A stretch of DNA of 64,000 bases, from contig JANQGX010000089.1 in NCBI GenBank assembly GCA_028282885.1, positions 25,751 to 89,750 of the forward strand, in the 5' to 3' direction. The stretch is from SAR324 cluster bacterium. GTDB lineage: Bacteria > SAR324 > XYD2-FULL-50-16. The notes under the pieces were generated by a model. The model did not search any database, was not told the origin of the DNA, and worked only from the letters and a program-made list of their open reading frames with translations. Positions 1 through 9,700 of this stretch are shown here, piece after piece; position 1 is the stretch's first letter, and each line of letters begins with the position of its first letter. The position numbers and the translations under genes are program-made.

Positions 1-465
1 ATCTATAATTCCGGTCAAATCTGCATCAATATCGTCAACAAAGACCAGTTCTATAGCCCTCATCTTAGGCTGGATACCAACAATCGCCTGTTTGATCTGG
101 CAATGGCGGGCTGTTTTCAGGTTGCCAATGCCCGCTTGCTTACCTCCAAGTACTTCGAAAGCGATGAAATCGTATCGGTAGATAATCCGCAACAATGGTT
201 GGACCTTGTTGACTATTATCTGGATCACCCCGATGAGAGGACTGTGATTGCAGAAAGGTCAAGACAAAAAGCGTTGGCCGATCACTCCTGGGAAAAGAGA
301 TCCGCTGAGTTTTTGGGACTGGTTTATCACTATCTGAAACTGGCAAATACCTCCGGTGTTAAAGATAATCGGGGCGTTTCTGCCTTGCAAAAGCTTGATA
401 CTGTTTTACCCCCGGGATATTGGATCATGTCAAAAGCCGGTAAACTGTTGAACAAACTCACCTGA
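1..465 (+). CDS. C-terminal part of a CgeB/GT1-like glycosyltransferase (cut by window start)
   Basis: The frame is open from base 1, so this is the 3' end of a longer gene. About 154 residues are visible. The stretch with 'NNRLFDLAMAGCF' followed by 'EIVSVDNPQQWLDLVDYYL' and a run of helix ending in 'SWEKRSAEFL' matches the C-terminal half of CgeB-like and family 1 glycosyltransferases. In that fold an N-x-R-x-F/D-x-x-A-C-G segment binds the nucleotide sugar and the tail 'H(S/T)W..R...' closes the domain. The acceptor cannot be told from this piece. Such proteins usually modify surface glycans, flagellin or lipopolysaccharide. The next gene starts about 310 bases later on the same strand and is unrelated, so this is probably the last gene of an upstream surface-polysaccharide operon. 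Confidence 0.7.
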   Translation: MYNSGQICINIVNKDQFYSPHLRLDTNNRLFDLAMAGCFQVANARLLTSKYFESDEIVSVDNPQQWLDLVDYYLDHPDERTVIAERSRQKALADHSWEKRSAEFLGLVYHYLKLANTSGVKDNRGVSALQKLDTVLPPGYWIMSKAGKLLNKLT

Positions 466-775
466 AATCATTGCATTACAGCCAGCGACTATTAGTATTG
501 AGAGCTTTATGCAAAGCCGAGGTCTGATCTGAGTTGAACAGATTAGCCTGTCCCTTTTCCCCATAGTTCACCTCCCACATCCATATCAAAACAACTATTG
601 TGGGTTACTCCCCCTGTATCTCCTACCCTATGCGTGAATTAGTACACCTGCGACAATCCGTTTATTGAACATCAAATAATTTTTGTACATATTTGTTTGT
701 GAATGTGTTACGGTATGAATAAGAACATCCGTTGAAGTAAAGGCATATCGGGCATTTCGAACATCTAACGACGTA
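466..775. other. Intergenic stretch, 310 bases, no gene seen
   Basis: No convincing open frame, tRNA or strong hairpin with a T-run was found. The right half is A+T rich and holds the only plausible promoter-like element, listed separately, so the stretch is probably the leader of the kinase gene that begins at 776. Confidence 0.5.
665..693 (+). promoter_or_regulatory. Weak sigma-70-like promoter candidate
   Basis: TTGAAC (665-670) and CATATT (688-693) are separated by 17 bases, each box matching the consensus in four of six positions. It lies about 85 bases upstream of the hybrid kinase start. This is a by-eye candidate only. Confidence 0.22.
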
Positions 776-2740
776 TTGGTACATCACATGCAGTCCTTAG
801 CAACAGTTCGTTCCATAAAAAAAGCAAAAATTCTGATAGTGGAGGATGAAGCCATTGTCGTTGAGCATATTGAAGTAACCCTGAAATCATTCGGTTATGA
901 AATCGCAGGAAGAACAAATACCGGTGAAGAGGCCATACAAATTGCCCAAAAAAACTCCCCTGACCTGATTTTAATGGACATCCGCCTGCGCGGAGAATTG
1001 GACGGCATTGAAGCGGCAAAACAGATTACAACCCTATCAGATATCCCTGTTGTTTTTCTTACTGCATTTGCTGATGATCAACTGGTTGAGAGAGCCAGGA
1101 CTGTTCTTCCCTACGGTTATATTGTCAAACCGATTCAGAAAGGAACGCTGAAGGCCACCATCGAAATGGCCCTGTACATGGCAAAGATCGCAGGTGAAAG
1201 ACAATTTATCGAAAAAGAACTCAGAGAAAGAGAGCGCTGGCTGAACAGTACTTTTCAGCAGGCTGCGGTCGGTATAGCCCATGTCGATCTGGAAGGCCGT
1301 TTTCTGAGAGTTAACCAGCATTATTGTGAAATCATGGGATATGAGCAGGATGAGTTGGTGGGGATCGGTTTGGAAGACATCTCACATCCCAAGTTTTTGG
1401 ACGAAGAGTTTGAACATTTCAACAAACTGATCGAGAACAGAATGGATTCCTTTACCCAGGAAAAGATAAACATCAGAAAAGATCAGTCAGAGGTCTGGGT
1501 TCGTCTCAGTGCATCATGCGTCAAAGACCAGGATGGCAAAATTGATTTCATAATTGTCATCATCGAAGATATAACCAGAAGAAAAAACCTGGAAAAAATG
1601 CTTCAACAAACCCAGAAAATGGAGGCAATTGGAACCCTTGCCGGAGGTATTGCTCACGACTTCAACAATATTTTGCATCCGGTGATCGGGTTTTCAAAAC
1701 TTGGCATACGCGCAACAGAGGAGGATGAAAAAACCCACAGCTATTTCAAAGTCATTTACGATGCCACCAATCGAGCCAAACATCTGGTTAAGCAAATCCT
1801 CACCTTCAGTCGTCAAAATGAACCTATCCTACAACCCGTTCTACTAACACCAGTAGTAAAGGAAACTGTCAAAATGCTGAGATCCAGCCTGCCGACCACT
1901 ATTAATCTGCTCGGTGAGATATCGGATCAAACAGACCCGATCAAAGCTGATGTAACACAAGTACATCAGATCATAATGAATCTCGGAACCAACGCATTTC
2001 ATGCTGTTGAGGATAAAGGAGGCGATATTAAGATTGTTTTTCAGCCTCTGGAAGTCGAAATCGAAACCGATGCTTACCCGGACCTGAAACCTGGTCACTA
2101 CTATCGTTTGTCAGTCATCGACAACGGTCACGGAATTCCCGACAACATCAAACACAAAATTTTCGATCCTTATTTTACAACCAAGGGTCAAAATAAAGGG
2201 ACTGGACTTGGCCTTTCGGTGGTGAAAGGGATTGTGGATTCGCATAATGGCAAATTAATCGTGAAAAGCTCACCCGAAACAGGAACAGAATTTAATGTTT
2301 TGTTTCCTTTGTCCGAGGAACAGATCCCACAGAAAAAGAAGAAGGCGGTGGCAATCGAAATAAAGGGGAACGAGCGGATCATGGTTGTGGACGATGAGGA
2401 AAACATTGTCTTCCTTTTGTCTGAATCACTCAAATCAATGGGTTATAAAGTCAGCGCTAAAACTGCTAGCCGGGATGCTTTCGATGAATTTAAAACCAAT
2501 CCCGCCAACATCGATCTGGTCATCACAGACATGACCATGCCCTACAAGACCGGATTCGAGCTGGCCAGGGACTTACTCGAGATCAGGCCTGATCTGCCCG
2601 TCATTCTTTGCACGGGCTACAATGAGAGAATTAGCGAGGAAAAAGCAATCTCAATTGGTATCAGAAAGTTCTTGAATAAACCGATTGATCAGGATGTTTT
2701 GGCAAGTGTTATCAGAGAGGAGCTGGATCGATGTCGCTGA
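776..2740 (+). CDS. Hybrid histidine kinase, REC-PAS-HisKA-HATPase-REC, soluble
   Basis: A cytoplasmic phosphorelay protein of about 654 residues. Residues 17-135 form a receiver (VEDE acidic pair, LMDIRL phospho-Asp, IVKP lysine). A PAS domain follows (about 150-270, ending in the usual ED-I-T motif). Next is a HisKA dimerisation helix with 'GGIAHDFNNILHP' (phospho-His near residue 294), then an HATPase with an N box around 403, DNGHGIP and GTGLGLSVV motifs, and a second receiver (about 533-654, 'VITDMTMP'). The start is TTG at 776; ATG at 788 is an equally good start, and neither has a clear Shine-Dalgarno. No membrane segment is seen, so the input is either the N-terminal receiver or a ligand of the PAS domain. 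It may signal to the sigma-54-type regulator on the opposite strand downstream; that pairing is inference. Confidence 0.93.
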   Translation: MVHHMQSLATVRSIKKAKILIVEDEAIVVEHIEVTLKSFGYEIAGRTNTGEEAIQIAQKNSPDLILMDIRLRGELDGIEAAKQITTLSDIPVVFLTAFADDQLVERARTVLPYGYIVKPIQKGTLKATIEMALYMAKIAGERQFIEKELRERERWLNSTFQQAAVGIAHVDLEGRFLRVNQHYCEIMGYEQDELVGIGLEDISHPKFLDEEFEHFNKLIENRMDSFTQEKINIRKDQSEVWVRLSASCVKDQDGKIDFIIVIIEDITRRKNLEKMLQQTQKMEAIGTLAGGIAHDFNNILHPVIGFSKLGIRATEEDEKTHSYFKVIYDATNRAKHLVKQILTFSRQNEPILQPVLLTPVVKETVKMLRSSLPTTINLLGEISDQTDPIKADVTQVHQIIMNLGTNAFHAVEDKGGDIKIVFQPLEVEIETDAYPDLKPGHYYRLSVIDNGHGIPDNIKHKIFDPYFTTKGQNKGTGLGLSVVKGIVDSHNGKLIVKSSPETGTEFNVLFPLSEEQIPQKKKKAVAIEIKGNERIMVVDDEENIVFLLSESLKSMGYKVSAKTASRDAFDEFKTNPANIDLVITDMTMPYKTGFELARDLLEIRPDLPVILCTGYNERISEEKAISIGIRKFLNKPIDQDVLASVIREELDRCR

Positions 2741-3105
2741 TTTTCGGCACCCAGATCCGGACTTACTTTTCCTTGAATCCCTTTTTCATATTCTCTTCTT
2801 TTTTTCGCCAATCCGTATATTCATTTAAACCCACACTAACATCAGGACGGAGAACTGGTTTTAGGATGCTGGTATCGATCCCCTCAATCAGGAACATCGC
2901 CTTGGTTTCAGAACCCAGGGCAGGTTTCAGACTATTCATATATTCCTTGTCGGCAATATTTTTTTGTGGTGTTGACAAACCGGATGTTTTTAGTGAGGAG
3001 GATGGAGGATGTATGGCAACCGGCGAATTGATATTGATGATGTCACTTTAGTTGAAGGAGGATTTTTTTCACCTGCTGAGAGATATGAATAAGATTCTCA
3101 ACAAA
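2741..3105. other. Intergenic region with only weak short open frames
   Basis: This region lies between two convergent genes. A 27-codon frame at 3009-3092 (+) begins ATG directly after a purine-rich GAGGAGGATGGAGG, a strong ribosome-site-like run, and ends at TAA. A 71-codon frame on the minus strand (2763-2978) is listed separately. The + frame at 2731-3051 is rich in Phe and Ser and looks like a shadow. No terminator with a T-run was recognised. Confidence 0.35.
2763..2978 (-). CDS. Possible small hypothetical protein, 71 residues
   Basis: The translation is hydrophilic with a highly charged end ('DWRKKEENMKKGFKEK') and looks more protein-like than the overlapping + strand frame. The start would be TTG, without a ribosome site, and the frame stays open further upstream on the minus strand. 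It could therefore also be the tail of a decayed gene. No family was recognised. It lies 3' of the sigma-54-type regulator gene, on the same strand. Confidence 0.2.
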   Translation of the reverse strand: MSTPQKNIADKEYMNSLKPALGSETKAMFLIEGIDTSILKPVLRPDVSVGLNEYTDWRKKEENMKKGFKEK

Positions 3106-5127
3106 TCAGGAGATTTGGTTCGAATAGTTTGTAAAAACAGCGCTTAGCTCCTTTCGAACAAGATCGGGTTCGTTTTTTAATTGGCTGGCCAATCCGGCAA
3201 ATATGTGATCCGCTCCACAAAGGTAGGCCCGAACTGCTTCCAGTCCCCAGGTAGTCAATCCTTCAATCCCCTCGGCCACTTCCTTGTCGATCAGCATTGA
3301 CATGGTCCTGTCAAACACGGATTTCAGGCTGGTAAATCGATTCTCTTCCAGGGCATACCTTAAGACAGTCGCTCGAACAATCCTCTGCGGATTATGCGAA
3401 ACCAGTCGGTTTTTGCGGGTTACCGGATAGAGGAGATTGAACAGATAAGTATCAGGCAAACCCTTATAGATTGGCTGGACAATTACATCTCCTGCACAAG
3501 TGTTATCATTCGTGTCTTTCTTTCCCGGTAAGTCTCTTTCTTTTTCAGTTTGAAACCGGAATCGTATCAGCCTATGATCCAACTCTCCCGTTTCACCATT
3601 TATAAAACGGGTATGAAGCTCGAGGACGGAGTCTCCTATTACAACTAGCCGCCCGGAATGGCCCTTTTTTAAATATTTCGCGTTTTGTAAAATGGACTTT
3701 AAACGAGACCTGATATTATCCGGCTCATCAAAGGTCCAGAGCTTGAAATTATTTCCCCTGAAAGAATTCCAGAAATGATCGGCGGTCCGGCCTTCGTTAT
3801 TCAGGGAAGGATTTGTTGAAGCTGATTCCGGAAGAACCACTATTCCTGATATGGGGTCTTCCAAGCCAGCTTTTCCTTCCATTGTTGCCGGCTCGAACTT
3901 GATTTTCTTACTTGCATGATTTCTAACCTCTTCCGGAAAATCACGAGGCTGCAGATAGTCATTGTTACATAAGAGAACCGCTCTTTCGGTGAGATTCTGA
4001 AGTTCACGAACATTTCCGGGCCAGGGCCATTGTTTAAGGATATCCAGTGCTTCCGAACTGATTCCTTTGATTCGATCAGCGGCGCCGTTTCTGCTGATAA
4101 AATAACCCACAAGCGGCTCGATATCATCAGTTCTATCCCTTAGCGGGGGGATTTTCAAAATGAAGGTATTAAGACGATAAAACAGGTCGCGACGGAACTG
4201 GCCAGTCTTCATTTTCTCTTCCAGATTCTGATGTGTTGCGCTTATGATACGAACATCCAGGTTCACAGCGTCACTCAGTTTGTTACTACCAACCGGAAAA
4301 AACTGTTTCTCTTCCAGAACTCGAAGCAGTTTGGTTTGAAGTTCGGAAGGCATATCCCCAACTTCGTCCAGGAGAAGGGTTCCTCCATCGGCAAGTTTGA
4401 AATATCCCGCCCGATCCCCAACAGCGCCGGTAAATGATCCTTTTTTGTGTCCGAACAGTTCGCTTTCCAGCAATCCGTAAGGAATTGCACTACAGTTAAT
4501 CGGAACAAAAACCTTGGAACCACGGGAACTCATTCGATGAATCTCTCTTGCCACAAGCTCCTTGCCGGTGCCGGTTTCTCCGGTTACCAAAACGGTTGTC
4601 ATGCCGGGTGCCACTTTTTTGATAAGTCTTTTCACCTCATCGAACGACTCGGATTGCCCGATAAAATCCGGTTGAACAGAAGCATAGCGATTCCTGAGCA
4701 TATCAGATAACCGATACTCAGCCGATAATGCCTTTCTTATCTCCGAAAGTTTCTGGCTTCTCAGCAGAGCGTTTTTAAGCTGGGTAAATTCCTGGACATC
4801 TTCCAGATCCTCTTTTATTAGAAAATCATCAAACTGGTGATCCCTGAGAGCAATGATAACTTTTTCGATGGTGGGATAAGCTGTCAGCATGATGGTTACT
4901 ATGCTTGGATATTGTTGTTTCAACTTTTTCCCTGCTTGAAAACCATCAATGAGCGGCATTTGCATATCGATGAAAGCAAGGTCAAACGAAGACAGAACCT
5001 CCTCTTCAAGACCTGTTGCTTCGCTGAAACTTCCTGCCTGTACAACCTGATACCGGAACACATCTTCCAGTATCGAAGCCAAGTAAAGTCGAAAACTGGG
5101 TTCATCATCAATTATTAGAATTTTCAT
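3106..5127 (-). CDS. Sigma-54 activator-like response regulator, REC-AAA+ with unknown C-terminal domain, no Fis helix
   Basis: The 673-residue protein starts with a receiver (IIDDE, phospho-Asp at about 54 in 'FIDMQMP', T at 'MLTAY', K105). A linker leads to a full sigma-54 AAA+ domain with Walker A 'GETGTGKE' (183-190), the sigma-54 contact loop as GSFTGA (230-235) instead of GAFTGA, Walker B 'GGTLLLDEVGDM' (248-259), 'FRRDLFYRL' and 'WPGNVREL' near 370. Family members of NtrC type end in a short Fis helix-turn-helix. Here about 270 further residues (405-673) follow with no helix-turn-helix that I can see. The tail is of mixed character, includes 'LRSRLKSILQNAKYL' and 'TVLRYALEENRFTSL', and was not recognised. 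The protein may act on sigma-54 from solution, or use the AAA+ ring for another purpose. It is divergent from the binding-protein gene at 5536. Confidence 0.9.
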   Translation of the reverse strand: MKILIIDDEPSFRLYLASILEDVFRYQVVQAGSFSEATGLEEEVLSSFDLAFIDMQMPLIDGFQAGKKLKQQYPSIVTIMLTAYPTIEKVIIALRDHQFDDFLIKEDLEDVQEFTQLKNALLRSQKLSEIRKALSAEYRLSDMLRNRYASVQPDFIGQSESFDEVKRLIKKVAPGMTTVLVTGETGTGKELVAREIHRMSSRGSKVFVPINCSAIPYGLLESELFGHKKGSFTGAVGDRAGYFKLADGGTLLLDEVGDMPSELQTKLLRVLEEKQFFPVGSNKLSDAVNLDVRIISATHQNLEEKMKTGQFRRDLFYRLNTFILKIPPLRDRTDDIEPLVGYFISRNGAADRIKGISSEALDILKQWPWPGNVRELQNLTERAVLLCNNDYLQPRDFPEEVRNHASKKIKFEPATMEGKAGLEDPISGIVVLPESASTNPSLNNEGRTADHFWNSFRGNNFKLWTFDEPDNIRSRLKSILQNAKYLKKGHSGRLVVIGDSVLELHTRFINGETGELDHRLIRFRFQTEKERDLPGKKDTNDNTCAGDVIVQPIYKGLPDTYLFNLLYPVTRKNRLVSHNPQRIVRATVLRYALEENRFTSLKSVFDRTMSMLIDKEVAEGIEGLTTWGLEAVRAYLCGADHIFAGLASQLKNEPDLVRKELSAVFTNYSNQIS

Positions 5128-5535
5128 CGTCGCGAAAACAGGGATAGAGGTTTTGTCCCGGATGACAATCGTCTTTCAAAAGTCAGCGTTAAAAGACTTT
5201 GCAGCATTTATCATCAGTTTCAAATCATCAAAATACTAAATTGATTTAAGATGATCGCAAACAGCGTATTGACGTTAGATATTTCTATTGTAGCAAAAGT
5301 TATTTCTTTTGTGTCACATTATTTTCTATTGTTTTCCCGACGTATCTTTCCCCGGTTGATTATCAAAACTAATTTTATCAATAATTTCATAATGTTAAAC
5401 TTGCATACATCTACAAAAATCAATGGCATGCAACGTGAAACAGATTGGATAAATCGAAATTAATCCAATCAAGATGATCGGCTTGACAGAATGATTGCAG
5501 AAATAGGGTTGATCACCTTCATTCGGGAGAAAATC
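5128..5535. other. Divergent regulatory region between the sigma-54-type regulator and the binding-protein gene
   Basis: This is 408 bases of A+T-rich DNA between head-to-head genes. It holds an 8-bp perfect inverted repeat at 5443-5470 (separate entry) and a TTGACA at 5483-5488 without a good -10 partner at normal spacing. I searched for the -24/-12 GG-N10-GC pattern of sigma-54 promoters near the regulator and did not find a convincing copy. Confidence 0.45.
5443..5470. repeat. Inverted repeat upstream of the binding-protein gene
   Basis: GATTGGAT (5443-5450) and ATCCAATC (5463-5470) are perfect reverse complements with a 12-base spacer, about 65 bases before the ATG at 5536. It could be an operator or a leader hairpin. 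Only the symmetry is observed. Confidence 0.35.
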
Positions 5536-6660
5536 ATGAAACTCAAATCGAACCGCATTATTCTTTCGGTTATAATCATTATCGGCATAACAGCAATCGG
5601 CATGGGAGTGTGGCAAAACATGAGCAGTGATCAGCAGATGTTCAAAGTGGGCGCCATTATTTCACTCTCAAGTCCATCCGGACCTTCCTTCATCGGAGAA
5701 GAGGTTCGGGATGGAATGCTGCTGGCAGTTGATGAGATAAACGCATGGGGCGGAATAAACAATATGAATGTTAAACTCATCCTCAAGGATTCGAAATCAA
5801 ATCCACAACAGGGAGCATCAGCTTTTGAAGAAGTTGAAAAGGCCCACCGCCCGCATGTCTATATATCAACCCTGAGCTCGGTTTCACTGGCCATTGCCCC
5901 CCTGGCTGAAAAATACCAGGCACCTTTGTTCAGTCTTGTGGCAACGGCGCAGGAGTTAACGAAGAAAAAAAATTGGGTGTTCCGCTACTGGCCGACTGCG
6001 CAGGATGAATCCTTTTCCCTGGCAACGATGGCCAGTAAAATGGGGATTCAGCATATGGGTATTCTGCATCTCGATGATGAATACGGTAGAAGTATTCTAA
6101 AGCATGTTGAGTTAGAATTTCAAAAAGAGGATCGAAAGGTGGATTGCTTCCCTTTTAAGATGAGCGAAACCGATTTTACCCTCCACTTGAAGAATAAGGA
6201 TTATCTTGACGGGATTTTGATTATCGGATTTCCAAACCATGTTACAAAAGCCCTGCAACAGATCAGAGAAAACGAATTTTCGGGGAAATTGCTGAATAAT
6301 AATACTGTTTCCCTTCCTGCCATCAGAGAGCTGCCGGAATCGGAAGGTGTCTATGTCACCACCCCTATTATTTATAATCCAAACTTTCGATTTGCCAATG
6401 AGGTCAGCCGAAAATATGAAAATCGATTCAAGAAGCCGTTTAATCATTTTGCTGCCACCGGATATGACGCCATGAAGTTACTGGCAGGATTGTTGGATGA
6501 TAACGCTATCAGCCGACAAGGAATCAGGGACCTGTTGCGGGAGGGATTCAATTATCCCGGTGTATTCGGAGAACTGCATTCGAAGCCGGGACAATATGAC
6601 ATTTCATTTCCCATTCACCCGGGAAAAATCAAGAATGGGAAAGTGGTCTACCTGAGATAA
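5536..6660 (+). CDS. Membrane-anchored periplasmic binding protein, branched-chain amino acid (Peripla_BP_6) type
   Basis: About 374 residues from ATG 5536, chosen over the in-frame start at 5491 because CGGGAGA sits just before it and the signal anchor then begins at once. An N-terminal hydrophobic segment of about 20 residues ('IILSVIIIIGITAIGMGVW') is followed by 'FKVGAIISLSSPSGPSFIG' and 'VRDGMLLAVDEINAWGGI', the classic opening of LivJ/Peripla_BP_6 ligand binders. No lipobox Cys is present, so the protein is either cleaved or remains anchored. No ABC permease or ATPase genes lie nearby. Instead the large sensor kinase at 6759 follows after 98 bases, which suggests the protein presents a ligand to that kinase rather than feeding a transporter. 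The ligand is unknown. Confidence 0.87.
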   Translation: MKLKSNRIILSVIIIIGITAIGMGVWQNMSSDQQMFKVGAIISLSSPSGPSFIGEEVRDGMLLAVDEINAWGGINNMNVKLILKDSKSNPQQGASAFEEVEKAHRPHVYISTLSSVSLAIAPLAEKYQAPLFSLVATAQELTKKKNWVFRYWPTAQDESFSLATMASKMGIQHMGILHLDDEYGRSILKHVELEFQKEDRKVDCFPFKMSETDFTLHLKNKDYLDGILIIGFPNHVTKALQQIRENEFSGKLLNNNTVSLPAIRELPESEGVYVTTPIIYNPNFRFANEVSRKYENRFKKPFNHFAATGYDAMKLLAGLLDDNAISRQGIRDLLREGFNYPGVFGELHSKPGQYDISFPIHPGKIKNGKVVYLR

Positions 6661-6758
6661 AAGGGCCTCCCCGGACCAGCAATAAGGCCATCGAAAGATT
6701 CCGATTCCAAAAGATCGAATTTTAACAGCTTATATGACCTTTTATCGAGACTCGATAC

Positions 6759-9700
6759 ATGAAACTAACTATCGGAAAAAGACTCGCAATAGGTTTCACC
6801 TCCGCGTTGATCATGCTGCTGGTTGTTACAACCTATGCACTCATGGTCAGTCAAAGATCACTGGAACAGGCAGTCAGTAAAAACTCCGAACATTTGTCGG
6901 AGGCGCTGTTGTTAGACATAAAAAAAGCGGTTTTTTACACGGTCGAGGCAATGAAGCTTGAAGTCAGGCAGGAGTATATCCAATCCGCCTTATCCGGGAA
7001 GTCTGTCGGCCTCATAAAGAAACCTGTTAAATCTGAACCGGGTGGATCAGCAAGTCTGAAGACCCGGCCTCAATCGACAATCATCACCCCATCCCGAAAC
7101 AATTCAGCCGCAAATAATCAATTATTATCACAACAACTGGAGGAGCGATTTTTTAAATATTATGAAAAAACGCTGGGATACAGATTGATTCGCTATTTAA
7201 GGTTTCTGGACCGACAAGGAGCAGAAATATTGACTGTAGGCAATACCGGGGATTTCAGAAAAGTCAGTAACACCCATCGGCGGATCGCCGAAACCGAAGG
7301 ATTTCACATTGGCGAGGTGAGATATAATCAGGAGAGGGGAACCGGTATCTTGCCCCTCATCATCACCGTTCGGAACAACAAGGATACGCTATTGGGGTAT
7401 TTACACCTGGGAATGTTTGCCTCCCATTTTTTTCATATTGCCCAGTTGGATATCCCCAAATACAAGAGCACCCGAATTCATCTTCTATCCAAATCAGGAA
7501 AGAAACTTCATTCCACCCAGGCATTCAAATTTATGGAGGATCTCTCCAAAACCGAGATTTTCCTGAACATCAAATCAAACCAGGGCTCCTTTAAGTCGCT
7601 GAAAGGAAATCGAATCAAGTTATTCTCCTATATAAGAACACAGGGTAACACCCCTGAGAATCAATTGGACTGGATACTCCTGATTGAAAATGACGAAGGT
7701 GAGGTCCTGGCTCCCATTTCTGACTTAAGAAATCAAATCTTGCTTGCCCTTGTCATTGTCATCCTGTTTTTCGGTTTTATGAGTTTTTTCATCTCCCGAT
7801 CCATTGTCCGACCCATTTTAAAACTTAATAGGGGGGTGAGCATTATTGGGAGAGGGAATCTGGATTATTCCCTGGAAACAACGTCTCGGGATGAAATTGG
7901 TGATCTGAGCCTTGCTTTTAACAAAATGGCAATAAACCTGAAGCAGGTGGACCAAAAGCTGAGACAGAAGCAAAGAACGCTCGAGGATGAAAACCAGATC
8001 AAAACCCTGCAAACCGAACTTAATAACAAGATGCAAGGCGAACTAAACCCGATTCACCTGGCAGAGATAATTATCAATTACCTGGCTGAATTTCTGGATG
8101 CGCAAACCGGTGCTGTTTACCTGCTTAATGATCAGAACGAACTAAAACTGACCGCTGGCTATGCCTACTGGAAATTAAGCCAAAATGACCACTGCCTGAA
8201 AATGGGGGAAGGGATCATCGGTCAAGCGGCGGTGGAAGGAAAAACGCTTTCAATAGTGGATATCGAGGAAGAGTTCCTGGTCGTTGATGCCGGAATCGTC
8301 AAAATTGTGCCCCGTAACTTCCTTGCCTGTCCCATCTTGTTTCAGGGCAAAGTATCAGGGGTTGTATTTCTGGGCGCCGTAAAATCCTTTTCGCCTTTTA
8401 AGAAGCGAATCCTGAAAACAGTTTTGGAAAACATCGGTGTTACCATCAACTCATCACTAGCCAGAATCCGTCTGCAGGAACTACTGGAAGAGACCCAGGC
8501 TCAGTCGGAAGAGCTCCAGGAACAACAGGAAGCGCTGCGAATCGTCAATGAAGAGCTGGAAGGGCAAACCCAGGCACTGCGTCAATCGGAGTCTGAGCTT
8601 CAATCTCAGCAGGAAGAGTTACGGCAATCCAACGAGGAACTGCAGATACAGCAAGAAGAATTGAGACAGGCGAATGAAGAGCTGGAAGAGAAATCCGAAG
8701 CTCTGAAGAGCCAAAAACATGAGGTCGTGTCAAAAAACCAGGAACTGGAAAAGGTGGGAAAAAAATTGAAACAGCAATCTTTGGAGCTGGAGACAAGCAA
8801 CAGATACAAGTCGGAATTTCTGGCGAACATGTCTCATGAGCTCCGAACACCATTGAATGGGCTGCTTATCTTCGCCCAACTCCTGTATGAAAACAACCAG
8901 GGCAATCTCACGGACAAACAGGTGAAATTCGCCAAAGACATCCACTCTTGTGGCATAGAGCTGCTTCATTTGATTAATGACATCCTTGATCTCTCGAAAA
9001 TAGAAGCCGGGAAGATGGAACTGAAGCTCAATCTGGTCCATTTTGCAGACCTTGTCGAATACCTTAATCACACCCTCAAACCTCTTGCAGATAAAAAGCA
9101 ACTCGGTTTTGAAGTCAAGTTGGTAGAGGATTTTCCGAAAGCCCTCACAACCGATCACCAGAGACTGATACAGATTCTGAAAAACCTGGTTTCCAATGGA
9201 ATCAAATTCACGGATCAGGGCAAGGTAAAGGTGAACTTTTTCCTTCCCGAGAGTTTGCCGGAACCCCTAAACCTGAAACAGGGTAAATTCGTCGCCATTT
9301 CAGTTTCGGATACGGGGATCGGTATTTCCGAGGACGACCAGATGATGGTATTCGAGGCATTTCAACAGGTTGATGGTAAAACGGATCGCCAGTTCGGCGG
9401 GACAGGATTGGGCCTGTCCATATCCAGGGAACTGGCCAATATCCTTGGTGGAGAAATCTTCCTGCAAAGCAGCCCGGACCAGGGCAGTACCTTCACTCTA
9501 TTCCTCCCCCTGGAATCAAAACAGGAATCCCCGAAGGAAATCGTTCCGGTTGAAGTCATCGGGGAAAACCCACAACCGAGCGTAATACCTGAACAGCCGG
9601 TCGTGAAACAGGACCCTGCGGTATCGTTAAGTGAGAGTGAAAATCACCCGGGTCAGGCTGATGAAGAATCTCCCGGGTGGGATGACCGTAACTCATTGGA

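Noticed and set aside
2731..3051. 106-codon + strand open frame after the first kinase
   Set aside because: Low-quality translation rich in Phe and Ser, overlapping the kinase end.
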